NCBI GenBank assembly: GCA_964566895.1
Contig: CAZMJP010000008.1
Coordinates: forward strand, 1 to 31,471
DNA: 31,471 bases
DNA from: CAZMJP01 sp964566895
GTDB lineage: Bacteria; Patescibacteriota; Patescibacteriia; UBA2591; UBA6264
Direction: 5' to 3'
Shown: positions 8,244 to 15,846 of the stretch, one piece after another
Numbering within the stretch: the stretch's first letter is position 1
Layout of the letters: every line of letters starts with the position of its first letter
Position numbers and translations under genes: made by a program
Notes under the pieces: model-generated
Seen by the model: only the letters and a program-made list of their open reading frames with translations
What the model was told of the DNA's origin: nothing
The model's database searches: none

Positions 8244-8275
8244 AAAATCCGTTTGAAAGAGCGGATTTTTGTTTT
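8244..8275 (+). terminator. intrinsic terminator after permease
   Basis: AAAATCCG (8244-8251), 10-nt loop, CGGATTTT (8262-8269), followed by T-rich TTTTTGTTTT through 8275. It lies 21 nt after the permease stop. Confidence 0.85.
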
Positions 8276-8280
8276 AAAAG

Positions 8281-8289
8281 TTATCCACA
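8281..8289 (+). promoter_or_regulatory. DnaA-box-like 9-mer
   Basis: TTATCCACA is a perfect match to the DnaA-box consensus, just upstream of the mraZ promoter. A second perfect copy in the other orientation (TGTGGATAA) is at 8346-8354, and TTTTCCACA-type copies are at 8336-8344 and 8378-8386 (complement). Some of these overlap the MraZ repeats, so DnaA binding is only a possibility. Confidence 0.4.
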
Positions 8290-8298
8290 GGTGGTTGG

Positions 8299-8327
8299 TT
8301 GCTAAGTGGTAAAAAATGGTTTATAAT
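8299..8327 (+). promoter_or_regulatory. predicted promoter of the mraZ division operon
   Basis: -35 TTGCTA (8299-8304), 17-bp spacer, -10 TATAAT (8322-8327). Expected start about 8334, giving a leader of about 58 nt. The MraZ repeats begin immediately downstream, where bound MraZ would block initiation. Confidence 0.75.
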
Positions 8328-8336
8328 ACGAGCGAT

Positions 8337-8366
8337 GTGGAAAACTGTGGATAAAGGTGGGGATAA
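8337..8366 (+). promoter_or_regulatory. MraZ operator: three GTGG repeats at 10-bp spacing
   Basis: GTGGAAAACT, GTGGATAAAG and GTGGGGATAA begin at 8337, 8347 and 8357. MraZ is known to bind three or four short G-rich direct repeats spaced one helical turn apart near its own promoter. Position, spacing and sequence all fit autoregulation of mraZ-rsmH-ftsL-ftsI-murF. Confidence 0.75.
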
Positions 8367-8391
8367 CTAAACCAAACTGTGGAAAACTTAT

Positions 8392-8823
8392 ATGTTTATT
8401 GGTGAATACCATTATTCAATAGATGATAAAAACCGGTTGGGTCTGCCAGTTAAATTCAGGCCAGACCTCGGTAAGGGAGCGGTGGTAACCCGGGGTTTGG
8501 ATTCCTGTCTTTTTTTATTTTCCAAAAAAGAATGGGAGAAGTTAGCGGAAAAGTTGGCGGCAATGCCAATTAGTCAATCTAAACCGCGCGCTTTTGCCCG
8601 TTTAATGTTAGCCGGGGCTATGGATGTTGATTTAGACAAACAAGGGAGAATAAATCTGCCGGATTATCTTCGCCAGTATGCGGAGATAGGAAAGAAAGTG
8701 GTGGTTGCTGGCTTGTATAACCGTTTAGAAATTTGGGACGAGAAAAAATGGGAGCAATATAAGAAAATGACAGAGCAAGACAGCTCGGAAATCGCCGAAA
8801 CTTTGAGAGAGTTGGGAGTATAA
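8392..8823 (+). CDS. mraZ: MraZ, transcriptional regulator of the division/cell-wall cluster
   Basis: 143 residues, full family length. Two SpoVT/AbrB-like half-domains are visible: MFIGEYHYSIDDKNRLGLPVKFR (residues 1 to about 23) and AMDVDLDKQGRINLPDYLR (about 77-94), each with the D-K-x-R/G-R core that contacts DNA. MraZ forms a ring-shaped oligomer and represses its own operon. Repeat binding sites lie 26-55 nt upstream of this ATG. It is the first gene of the operon, with rsmH starting 11 nt after its stop. No SD is evident before the ATG (preceding bases GGAAAACTTAT). Confidence 0.96.
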   Translation: MFIGEYHYSIDDKNRLGLPVKFRPDLGKGAVVTRGLDSCLFLFSKKEWEKLAEKLAAMPISQSKPRAFARLMLAGAMDVDLDKQGRINLPDYLRQYAEIGKKVVVAGLYNRLEIWDEKKWEQYKKMTEQDSSEIAETLRELGV

Positions 8824-8834
8824 GCGAAGCGGTT

Positions 8835-9707
8835 ATGCATATTCCCGTTCTTTTAAATCAAGTAATGGAATATCTTCAGCCTCGTCCGAACCAGAGTTTT
8901 ATTGATTGCACTGTCGGCGGAGGAGGACACGCCTTAGGTCTGCTTTCACTGATTGAGCCAAAAGGAAAATTATTGGGTATAGATCTTTCCAAAGAGGCGA
9001 TTGGGAGTTTAGAATTTAAAGCTCAAAATTTAAAATTAAGCCAAAGATTTATTTTAGTTATTGATAATTTTGCCCATTTAAAAGAGATTGCCAAAAGAAA
9101 TAATTTTTCGCCGGTTAACGGAATTTTATTAGATCTGGGTCTGTCATCTGATTTATTAGAAGAGAGCGGGCGGGGGTTTAGTTTTATGAGAGACGAAAAA
9201 TTGGATATGAGATATAATCCTGACTTGACTGATTTAACCGCGGAAAAAATTGTTAATCAATATCCGGAACAAGAATTAATAGAAATTTTTAAAAGGTATG
9301 GCGGAGAAAGATTTTCCCGGCGGGTAGGTAAGAAAATAGCTCAAGTTAGAGCAAAACAAAAAATTGATACGACTATTCAGTTAAAGGAGATAGTAAAAAG
9401 CGCTTTGGGTAAGTATTTTCACACTAAGAGTTTAGCCAGGATTTTCCAATCATTAAGGATTGCGGTTAATAATGAATTAGAAAACCTTAAACAGGGGCTT
9501 TTAAATGGAGTTGATGTTTTAGCCCCTCAAGGACGAATTGTGGTGATTAGTTATCATTCTTTAGAAGACAAAATAGTTAAAGATTTTTTTAAAGAGGAGG
9601 GTAGGTTAAAAATTTTGACTAAAAAGCCAGTCCAGCCGAGCAAAGGCGAGGTTGAGAAAAATCGGCGGTGCCGAAGCGCTAAACTGAGAGCAGCGGAAAA
9701 AATATAA
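8835..9707 (+). CDS. rsmH: 16S rRNA (cytosine1402-N4)-methyltransferase
   Basis: 290 residues, slightly shorter than the E. coli enzyme. It uses SAM to methylate N4 of C1402 in the ribosomal P site. The SAM motif is FIDCTVGGGGH (22-32). Family blocks NGILLDLGLSSDLLEESGRGFSF, LDMRYN, SLRIAVNNELENL, ISYHSLEDKIVKDFF and the C-terminal NRRCRSAKLRAAEK are all present. It is the second gene of the mraZ operon, the standard arrangement in bacteria. Confidence 0.97.
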   Translation: MHIPVLLNQVMEYLQPRPNQSFIDCTVGGGGHALGLLSLIEPKGKLLGIDLSKEAIGSLEFKAQNLKLSQRFILVIDNFAHLKEIAKRNNFSPVNGILLDLGLSSDLLEESGRGFSFMRDEKLDMRYNPDLTDLTAEKIVNQYPEQELIEIFKRYGGERFSRRVGKKIAQVRAKQKIDTTIQLKEIVKSALGKYFHTKSLARIFQSLRIAVNNELENLKQGLLNGVDVLAPQGRIVVISYHSLEDKIVKDFFKEEGRLKILTKKPVQPSKGEVEKNRRCRSAKLRAAEKI

Positions 9708-9729
9708 ACCATAAATTTAGACAAAGCAA

Positions 9730-10035
9730 ATGCAAAAAGATAAAAAAAACAAACGAAGTTATACCCTGGTAAATTGTTTTCTAATCGGATTGCTTTTGAC
9801 GATTACGGTAGTCTATCTTTTTGAGGTCAATACAGGTATCTCCTACGGTTTAATAATAAGGGAAAGCGACCTTAAACTCCGAGATTTACGCCTTGAGAAC
9901 GAACGTTTGGTTAAACAAGCCGCTGAACTCGGTTCGATAGCGAATCTTTATATTTTTTCTCATAACTTAAGAATGACTGAAACGGCTCAAGTTGATTATT
10001 TAACGCCGGTGGATGAAACTTTAGCCAAACGATAA
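9730..10035 (+). CDS. FtsL-like division protein (single-pass, coiled coil)
   Basis: 101 residues with a short basic cytoplasmic tail (KDKKNKRSY), one membrane helix about 13-35 (LVNCFLIGLLLTITVVYLFEV) and a heptad-like extracytoplasmic segment (about 45-75, SDLKLRDLRLENERLVKQAAEL). FtsL sequences diverge strongly, so the call rests on topology, size and position between rsmH and the division transpeptidase, exactly where ftsL sits in the dcw cluster. Its known role is to join FtsB and FtsQ and activate FtsWI at the septum. It could equally be a Parcubacteria-specific replacement. Confidence 0.75.
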   Translation: MQKDKKNKRSYTLVNCFLIGLLLTITVVYLFEVNTGISYGLIIRESDLKLRDLRLENERLVKQAAELGSIANLYIFSHNLRMTETAQVDYLTPVDETLAKR

Positions 10036-10146
10036 AATAAATATAATCTCTGCCAGAAGATATAATTCTCGCCCGCATCTATAGACATTTTTTTATTTAA
10101 GAGATATATTTTCTTAAATAAGAATATATTAAAATAAATAAATAGA

Positions 10147-11967
10147 ATGGCTCGTCTTAAAGATGCATATTTTCTGGCTGGAGGACGTTTTAAAATACTA
10201 ACGGTCAGTGTTTTTATTATCGGGATTTTAATCATTGGCCGTCTTTTTAAACTACAAGTTTTAGATCGCAGTTTTTACAGCGAGAAGGTTAATACTCGCA
10301 GCGCTTCTTCTTATCAAGCGCTCCCGGCTAATCGAGGGAGGATATTTGTTTACGAAGGCAAAAATCTATATCCTTTGGCGGTTAACATTGATAAATATAA
10401 TTTGATTGCTTCCCCGGCCGAGATTGAAAATTTAGATGAATGGGTTGGGAAGATGGCTCCCTTTTTAGACATTGAAGAGATATTATCCCGGGACGATAAA
10501 GACCCTTTACTATTAATACAGGAGGGTCAAGACTCGGATAAATTGAAACTTATCTTAACCCGGCTTTCTCAAAAGAATGATTTTTATGAGCTTTTAAAAA
10601 AAGATATAGACATTGAGGAAGTTGAGGCAATTACCGATTCCGGAGTTGATGGGATAAAATTTGAAACGGTGCCAAAACGTTATTACCCGGAAGGCTCTTT
10701 ATTCTCTCATCTTATTGGTTTTGTCAGCCAAGGTTCTAATTGTAGTCAAAAAGATTCCCAACAATGCGTTAGCGGAGAGGGGCAATATGGATTGGAGGAA
10801 TTTTTTGATGATGAACTCTCGGGTATCCCGGGCGAGTCTAAACTTGAGATGGCGCCCGGCGGTTATTTAATTACTTCTCCGGACAATATTATTAAGCCGC
10901 CAAAAAATGGAATTGATTTGGTTTTAACTGTTAACCGTTCCATTCAGTTTTTTATTTGTCAGACATTAGAAGAGGCCATTAAAGAATATCAGGCCGATTC
11001 GGGCTCGATTATTGTTATCAATCCTAAAACCGGAGCTATTTTAGGTCTTTGCAATAAACCAAGTTTTGATCCTAATCGATATTTTGAACAAGAGAACTTC
11101 GCTTTATTTAAGGATTCTTGTGTCGCTTCTACTTTTGAGCCGGGCTCTGTTTTTAAGGTGATTACCATGGCGGCGGCTTTGGACACCAAGGAAGTTACTC
11201 CGGAAACGTCTTATAATGACGAAGGTTCGGTCCAGATAGAAGATTATACCATTACCAACGCCGGAGATAGAGTTTATGGGACTTCGACAATGACTAACGT
11301 TTTGGAGAAGTCCATAAATACCGGAGCTGTTTTTGCCGCAAGATTAGTCGGTCGGGAAAGATTTAGAAATTATTTAAAGAAATTTGGTTTTGGTAGTTTG
11401 ACCGGAATTGAGTTGTCTGGCGAGTCTGTGGGGGATATTAGTAATTTAGAGGAAAAGTCAGAGACATATTTGGCGACGTCTTCTTTCGGCCACGGCATTT
11501 CGGTCACCCCACTTCAAATTGTCAATGCGATTGCGGCTATTGCTAATTCAGGTAAATTAATGAAGCCCTACATCGTTGACTCGTTGATAGAGGATGGTTA
11601 TCAGAATGTTCGGGCCCCTCAATTTGTTCGGCAGGCGATTTCGTCTTCTACAGCTGCCGCTTTAACTGCGATGATGGTCTCTGTTTTGGAAAATGGTTAT
11701 GGTCGCCAAGCTAAGGTTGACGGTTATTATGTGGCTGGCAAAACAGGCACGGCTCAGATTCCTAAACAGGGCGGGGGTTATTCAGAAAAAGTTATTCATT
11801 CTTTTGTTGGCTTCGCTCCAGCTACTAATCCAAGGTTTGCCGCTTTTGTTAAGTTGGATAATCCCAAAAAGGGCGAATATGCCGAATCAACAGCCACGCC
11901 GACATTTGGCAAGATAGCAGATTTTATATTAAAATATTATAATGTGCCGCCGGATAGAGAACATTAG
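10147..11967 (+). CDS. ftsI: FtsI/PBP2-type peptidoglycan transpeptidase
   Basis: 606 residues. An N-terminal membrane helix (about 16-36) is followed by the PBP dimerisation domain (LPANRGRIFVYEGKNLYPLAVN; YYPEGSLFSHLIGFV) and the transpeptidase domain. All three penicillin-binding motifs are intact: S334-V-F-K337 (acyl-enzyme Ser and general base), S389-I-N391 and K532-T-G. It crosslinks septal peptidoglycan in the periplasm-like space. The lengthy insert CSQKDSQQC at about 198-206 could form a disulphide. It follows the ftsL-like gene after 111 nt; that gap contains imperfect AT palindromes (for example ATTTAAG/CTTAAAT around 10098-10121) but no convincing promoter. Confidence 0.93.
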   Translation: MARLKDAYFLAGGRFKILTVSVFIIGILIIGRLFKLQVLDRSFYSEKVNTRSASSYQALPANRGRIFVYEGKNLYPLAVNIDKYNLIASPAEIENLDEWVGKMAPFLDIEEILSRDDKDPLLLIQEGQDSDKLKLILTRLSQKNDFYELLKKDIDIEEVEAITDSGVDGIKFETVPKRYYPEGSLFSHLIGFVSQGSNCSQKDSQQCVSGEGQYGLEEFFDDELSGIPGESKLEMAPGGYLITSPDNIIKPPKNGIDLVLTVNRSIQFFICQTLEEAIKEYQADSGSIIVINPKTGAILGLCNKPSFDPNRYFEQENFALFKDSCVASTFEPGSVFKVITMAAALDTKEVTPETSYNDEGSVQIEDYTITNAGDRVYGTSTMTNVLEKSINTGAVFAARLVGRERFRNYLKKFGFGSLTGIELSGESVGDISNLEEKSETYLATSSFGHGISVTPLQIVNAIAAIANSGKLMKPYIVDSLIEDGYQNVRAPQFVRQAISSSTAAALTAMMVSVLENGYGRQAKVDGYYVAGKTGTAQIPKQGGGYSEKVIHSFVGFAPATNPRFAAFVKLDNPKKGEYAESTATPTFGKIADFILKYYNVPPDREH

Positions 11968-12098
11968 AGTATTAGAACATTAGAACGTTAGAACATGAGG
12001 ACAGAAGAACGGAATAATGGGGATAGTGATAAAACTTAGTTTTTTATTTTAGATTTTAGATTGCAATTTTTCATCTTTAATTTTTCATTTTATTAGCG
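11960..12098. repeat. intergenic simple repeats before murF
   Basis: The first part (about 11960-12012) is degenerate copies of TTAGAACAT (attagaacat, attagaacgt, tagaacatga, agaagaacgg). The second (about 12036-12098) is T-rich with repeated TTTTAGATTTTAGA and TTTTTCAT units. The same TTAGAACAT-type unit recurs after murF at 13392-13432. There is no recognisable promoter. Confidence 0.6.
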
Positions 12099-12107
12099 CG
12101 GCGTTTT

Positions 12108-13391
12108 ATGTTATTAAAAATTTTACAAAAACTACTTGCTTGGTTTGCCCGGCGAGTCATTAAAAAATATAAACCGATAACCATCGGCATCACCGGTAGC
12201 GTTGGTAAGTCCTCAGCCAAAGAAGCTATTTATGTTGTTTTAAAGGATCGTTTTTCTTGTCGCCGGAGCGTTAAAAATTACAATAACGAGATGGGGGTGC
12301 CTTTAACCGTTTTGGGACATTATTCCCCGGGCAAGGATATTGTTGGCTGGCTAAGAGTTTTTTTAGACAATATAATTTTTCAAACAAAGTTTTATCCGAG
12401 GATTTTAATTTTAGAAATGGCCGCCGATAGGATAGGGGATATTGAATATTTGGTCAATATCATTCCTCTCAATATCGGAGTAGTCACTGCTGTCAGTCCG
12501 GCCCATACTGAGTTTTTGGGCAGTTTGGAAGATGTTGCTAAAGAAAAGCAAATGTTAATTGACAAATTGCCGTCTAATGGTTGGGCGATTTTGAACGCCG
12601 ACGACGAAAAGGTGATATCAATGCGGGATAAAACTGCGGCGAGAATAATAACCTTCGGCTTGTCGGAAGCAGCGGATGTTAGGGCTATAGAAATTGCCCT
12701 TGAACAAGAATTGAGAGGCAATAAAGTTGTTATTAAGGGATTAAAATTTAAAGTTGATTATGCCGGTAGTGTTGTCCCTGTATTTTTACCCAATGTTATC
12801 GCTAAGTCGCAAATTTACGCTGTTTTGGCGGCGGTAGCCGCGGGGATTACTTTTGACCTCAATTTGATTGAGATAACTGAATCCTTGAAAAAATATCAGC
12901 CCTTGCCTGGGCGAATGACTCTCATCCCCGGCGTTCAGGATACTCTTATTATTGACGATACTTATAATTCGTCACCCAAAGCAGCTCAGTTGGCTCTGGA
13001 GACTCTAAGAGAAATAAAAATTTATCCCCAAGGCAAAAAGTGGGTGGTTTTAGGCGATATGAGAGAATTAGGATATTTATCTCAGCAATCCCATTATGAT
13101 ATTGGCAAAAAGGTGGCTGAGATGGGCTTTGATTGTTTATTGACAGTCGGTCAAGAGGCGAAGGAGATAGCTCACGGCGCAAGTCAGTTCGGGATGAGCA
13201 AAAATAAGATATTCAGTTTTGAAAATTTGGAGTTGGTGGCGGAGTTCTTAAAAGAAAAAGTAAAAAGAGGCGACATCCTCTTAATTAAGGGTTCCCAGGC
13301 AATGCGGATGGAGAAAATCGTCAAGGGAATAATGCTGGAGCCGCAAAAAGCTGAAAGTATTCTGGTTAGGCAGGATAAAGAGTGGCTGTAA
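12108..13391 (+). CDS. murF: MurF-like Mur ligase lacking the N-terminal substrate domain
   Basis: 427 residues. The ATP site is T-I-G-I-T-G30-S-V-G33-K34-S35-S. YNNEMGVPLTVLG follows (MurF-specific NxxxGxP region), then EMAADRIGDIEYL, LNADDE and PGRM (domain 2/3 junction), DDTYNSSPKA (carboxylate/substrate contact) and VVLGDMRELG. These identify the D-Ala-D-Ala-adding ligase, which completes UDP-MurNAc-pentapeptide. In typical MurF the P-loop is at about residue 105-115; here it is at 30, so the UDP-binding N-terminal domain is missing and a hydrophobic/basic helix takes its place. Stop codons upstream exclude a longer start. The order after ftsI fits the dcw cluster, but no mraY, murD, ftsW or murG follows. 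Confidence 0.85.
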   Translation: MLLKILQKLLAWFARRVIKKYKPITIGITGSVGKSSAKEAIYVVLKDRFSCRRSVKNYNNEMGVPLTVLGHYSPGKDIVGWLRVFLDNIIFQTKFYPRILILEMAADRIGDIEYLVNIIPLNIGVVTAVSPAHTEFLGSLEDVAKEKQMLIDKLPSNGWAILNADDEKVISMRDKTAARIITFGLSEAADVRAIEIALEQELRGNKVVIKGLKFKVDYAGSVVPVFLPNVIAKSQIYAVLAAVAAGITFDLNLIEITESLKKYQPLPGRMTLIPGVQDTLIIDDTYNSSPKAAQLALETLREIKIYPQGKKWVVLGDMRELGYLSQQSHYDIGKKVAEMGFDCLLTVGQEAKEIAHGASQFGMSKNKIFSFENLELVAEFLKEKVKRGDILLIKGSQAMRMEKIVKGIMLEPQKAESILVRQDKEWL

Positions 13392-13432
13392 AATTCATTA
13401 AAACATTAGAATAAAAGAACATGAGAACATTT
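13392..13432. repeat. TTAGAACAT-like degenerate repeats
   Basis: Units acattagaat, aaagaacatg and agaacatttt match the repeats found before murF at 11960-12012, so murF is bracketed by the same simple repeat family. Confidence 0.5.
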
Positions 13433-13453
13433 TCTACATTCGGCGGATAAAGA

Positions 13454-13480
13454 AAGAATTTTTGCGTAGCAAAAATTCTT
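13454..13480. terminator. long palindrome between convergent murF and elp3
   Basis: AAGAATTTTTGC (13454-13465), loop GTA, GCAAAAATTCTT (13469-13480): a perfect 12-bp stem with internal A/T runs on both arms. It lies 63 nt after murF and 28 nt after elp3 in their respective directions, so a bidirectional terminator is likely. It may also be a dispersed palindrome. Confidence 0.65.
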
Positions 13481-13507
13481 ATGTTCAAATGTTAAAATGT
13501 CGCGATA

Positions 13508-15094
13508 TTACAATGTTTTAACCATATAAGTGTTTTGTAAATGATAGCCGAGACGGCGGTAATATTGGCGTACGCCAATGCCGGCGATAACCGCCATTTT
13601 TTTATACCCCTCTTTTTTGGCGATTTTTTCCGCTTCGCGCATCAGTTTTTTTCCAAAACCGAAGTGTTGCCACGCTTCTTTATTTTTTTTCTTTATTTCT
13701 ACCAATTGGCCGTAGGTATGCAATTCACGGATTAAAGCGCTGTCTTTTAAAACCGAGAAAATCGGTTCATTATTTTTTGACAAACGTAATCGCAAAAAAG
13801 CGGCAATCCTTGTTTTGGCCGCGTTTTCAAAAGACAAGAATATCTCTCTGCCGTTGGAAGCGGCGTATCCCCGTTTAATTAATTTGAAATCCGAAGTCTT
13901 AAGTTTTAAGTCCTTTATTTCCCGGCAACGGATGCAGCGGCAGGGTTTTTTCAATTCCTGCATTTTTTTTTGCACCACTTCCCGTAAATTGGAAATTTTG
14001 CTTCCAGCCTGGATTTGCCAAGCGGGAATGTCGCGAATCAGACGGTTGATTCGGACCCAGGGCGGAACAACGGATTTCATTTTAATCAGCAAGTTGATTA
14101 ACTGTTTGTCGGGATATGGTTTGTATTTTCCGTTTTTGAACAGTTTATACAATTGGGAACCCTTAGCCACGACGCAGGGATAAATTTTAATCATATCTGG
14201 CCGGAATTCGTTTTTGGAAAATATCTTTTTAAACGTCTCAAAATCTTTTTTAGGAGAAGAACCATAAAGGCCGGGCATCAAATGATAGCAGACTTTGAAA
14301 CCAGAATTTTTTAAAAGTTCGGTCGCCCTGATGATTTCTTTAACTTTATGTCCCCGCTCGTTTATGTTTAAAATTCGGTCGTCGGCGATTTGGACGCCGA
14401 TTTCCACCCGGGTGCAGCCGAAATTTCTCGTTCTGATTATCTCTTGGGGCGTTATATAGTCCGGACGGGTTTCTAATGTCAGGCCAATGATTCTGTGTTT
14501 AGCTTTTTCATTGATTTTTTGCAAATCTTTTAGGTTTCTGACTTTTGTTTTATTCCCGTTGGCGCCGGCAAAACACTGCTTTATAAACCAGGTTTGGTAT
14601 TTTTTCGGTAAATAAGACCAAGTGCCGCCAATAATAATTAATTCTATTTTGTCCGTCGGGTGGCCGTTGTTTTCCAGAACTTCAATTCTTTTTTTCACCT
14701 GTTGATAAGGATTGTAGCCGAGTAGTTTGGCTCTTTCCACCGCCGGTTCGCCCGATAAATAACTTTTAGGTATATCTTTTTCTAAAGGACAATAAAGACA
14801 TTGTCCCGGGCAGGGCCAGGGTTTGGTTAAAACCGCCACTACGGCCACACCAGACAGGGTTCGCACCGGTCTTTTTTTAAGTTCCTGTTCCAAAGATTTA
14901 TCGGTTTTTATTTTTCCGTTTTTTTTGAGTTTCCAATAAGTTTTTAAAATATCGCTGTTTTTTGGCGAGGATATTCGTAGTTCGGCGCAGATTTTTTGTT
15001 TTTCTTTTATTAAGTCGGCAAAAGACCCCAATTTTTTTCTGGCTAATTTTTTGACCAAAAAGGCAATTTTGTTTTGTTCTTCTATTGGTTTCAT
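13508..15094 (-). CDS. elp3: Elp3-family radical-SAM tRNA wobble-uridine synthase
   Basis: 528 residues with the two Elp3 domains. The radical SAM domain carries C95-P-G-Q-C99-L-Y-C102 for the 4Fe-4S cluster, a CX3CX2C spacing shorter than the CX9CX2C of yeast Elp3. It is followed by GEPAVERAKLLGYNPYQQ, IELIIIGGTWSYLPKKYQ, GLTLETRPD, GCTRVEIGVQ, HLMPGLYG and the Cys cluster C-R-C-I-R-C. The C-terminal GNAT acetyltransferase domain ends in FGKKLMREAEKIAKKEGY and GVRQYYRRLGY. Elp3 uses acetyl-CoA and a SAM radical to build 5-carboxymethyl-U34 in tRNA. No other Elongator subunit is visible, as expected for single-protein bacterial and archaeal forms. A leaderless promoter lies directly before the ATG, and a Trm9-like methyltransferase is divergent 0.75 kb away. 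Confidence 0.94.
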   Translation of the reverse strand: MKPIEEQNKIAFLVKKLARKKLGSFADLIKEKQKICAELRISSPKNSDILKTYWKLKKNGKIKTDKSLEQELKKRPVRTLSGVAVVAVLTKPWPCPGQCLYCPLEKDIPKSYLSGEPAVERAKLLGYNPYQQVKKRIEVLENNGHPTDKIELIIIGGTWSYLPKKYQTWFIKQCFAGANGNKTKVRNLKDLQKINEKAKHRIIGLTLETRPDYITPQEIIRTRNFGCTRVEIGVQIADDRILNINERGHKVKEIIRATELLKNSGFKVCYHLMPGLYGSSPKKDFETFKKIFSKNEFRPDMIKIYPCVVAKGSQLYKLFKNGKYKPYPDKQLINLLIKMKSVVPPWVRINRLIRDIPAWQIQAGSKISNLREVVQKKMQELKKPCRCIRCREIKDLKLKTSDFKLIKRGYAASNGREIFLSFENAAKTRIAAFLRLRLSKNNEPIFSVLKDSALIRELHTYGQLVEIKKKNKEAWQHFGFGKKLMREAEKIAKKEGYKKMAVIAGIGVRQYYRRLGYHLQNTYMVKTL

Positions 15095-15101
15095 TGAGTT
15101 T

Positions 15102-15130
15102 ATTATAGCAGAAAGTTATATTTTCTAAAA
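15102..15130 (-). promoter_or_regulatory. predicted elp3 promoter, probably leaderless
   Basis: On the minus strand TATAAT (15107 to 15102) is followed by 7 nt and the ATG at 15094. The -35 at 17-bp spacing (TTTTAG, 15130 to 15125) is weak and lies in the left arm of the 13-bp hairpin. Confidence 0.5.
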
Positions 15131-15165
15131 CAAAAGGACGGGTATGCTATCTGTCCTTTTGTTTT
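15127..15165. repeat. 13-bp perfect hairpin upstream of elp3
   Basis: AAAACAAAAGGAC (15127-15139), 13-nt loop, GTCCTTTTGTTTT (15153-15165). Because each arm carries its own A/T run it could terminate transcription in either direction, for example read-through from the secreted-protein gene into elp3. The rest of 15166-15230 shows nothing I recognise. Confidence 0.7.
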
Positions 15166-15230
15166 CTGCGAAAATCGGTGTTTTGTCTTCATCTCAATTA
15201 CTTTTATCCAAGAACGAACTTGCTGATTAA

Positions 15231-15257
15231 AATAAAACCCCCTGTTGAGAGGGGGTT
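15231..15257 (-). terminator. terminator of the small secreted-protein gene
   Basis: AACCCCCT (15236-15243), loop GTTGAG, AGGGGGTT (15250-15257): an 8-bp stem. On the minus strand it is followed by TTATTTTAAT, so it ends transcription of the gene whose stop is at 15292. Confidence 0.85.
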
Positions 15258-15291
15258 CTAAAGTTGAATTGAATGGCGAGGGCGGCGGATT

Positions 15292-15708
15292 TCATCGTTT
15301 TTTCCCTGGAAACCGTGGAACAGGGAAATTATCCTCAAGTTGTTTAGCGGGAACGGTGACAATCTTCTCGTCGTAGAAAAAATTATCACCCCCGAAGATA
15401 CTGTGTCGGGCGGCAAAACGAGCCGACCGTTTTAGTATCTTCTTTATTTCCCTTGCCTGATCCTTCGGGCTCAGACTCGTATCGCGGGACTGGACGGCAA
15501 AGTATTCCCGGGAGTAAATTACCCCCAGGAGATCGTTGCGGACAGGCATCTTAAGGGAGATGACCGTCAAATTTCCCAGTTTCTCTTCGGTCATCGCTTC
15601 TCCGCCCATTAATTTCTGTAGGTGTAGTCGCAATCCCTGTTCTTGGGACAGGGTGGCGGAAACGGATAACACCAACAGACAGAATATTAATGTCTTTTTC
15701 ATTTTCAT
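15292..15708 (-). CDS. small secreted protein, unknown (138 aa)
   Basis: Starts MKMKKTLIFCLLVLSVSATLS: a classic signal peptide with a likely cleavage after SVSA (about residue 19). The mature part is about 119 residues, charged and basic, with no family I recognise and no catalytic motif. The start at 15708 is chosen because AAGGAG (15719 to 15714) lies 5 nt upstream; a second ATG is two codons in. A TATAAT at 15744-15739 fits a -10 with a leader of about 24 nt. A TTGACA further up is 21 bp away, too far to be ideal. A strong terminator follows. It is a standalone unit unlike its SD-less neighbours. The coding sequence holds a perfect 8-bp hairpin (TTTCCCTG/CAGGGAAA, 15301-15328) and a 6-bp one (CCCTGT/ACAGGG, 15635-15653). 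Confidence 0.75.
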   Translation of the reverse strand: MKMKKTLIFCLLVLSVSATLSQEQGLRLHLQKLMGGEAMTEEKLGNLTVISLKMPVRNDLLGVIYSREYFAVQSRDTSLSPKDQAREIKKILKRSARFAARHSIFGGDNFFYDEKIVTVPAKQLEDNFPVPRFPGKKR

Positions 15709-15738
15709 TGGGTCTCCTTATTTTTTGTCAAACATTTA

Positions 15739-15744
15739 ATTATA
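15739..15744 (-). promoter_or_regulatory. -10 element of the secreted-protein gene
   Basis: TATAAT on the minus strand, about 30 nt before the ATG at 15708. TTGACA at 15771-15766 is the only good -35 nearby but the spacer is 21 bp. Confidence 0.4.
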
Positions 15745-15846
15745 TCTTAATTGTTTTTCCTCTTTTGTCAAGGAGAAATTTTTGCTAAAATAAACATAAT
15801 CATTAATGAGGATTAATAAGGCTAATTTGTCTGAATTTCTAATGAG

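Noticed and set aside
8281..8386. Replication origin based on DnaA-box-like sequences
   Set aside because: There is no dnaA or dnaN nearby and no clear AT-rich unwinding element; MraZ operator repeats explain much of the pattern.
11960..12012. CRISPR-like array
   Set aside because: Units are about 9-10 nt, degenerate and without spacers, and no cas genes are present.
12392..12721. 109-aa open frame antisense to murF
   Set aside because: Shadow of the conserved Mur ligase frame with no start signals.
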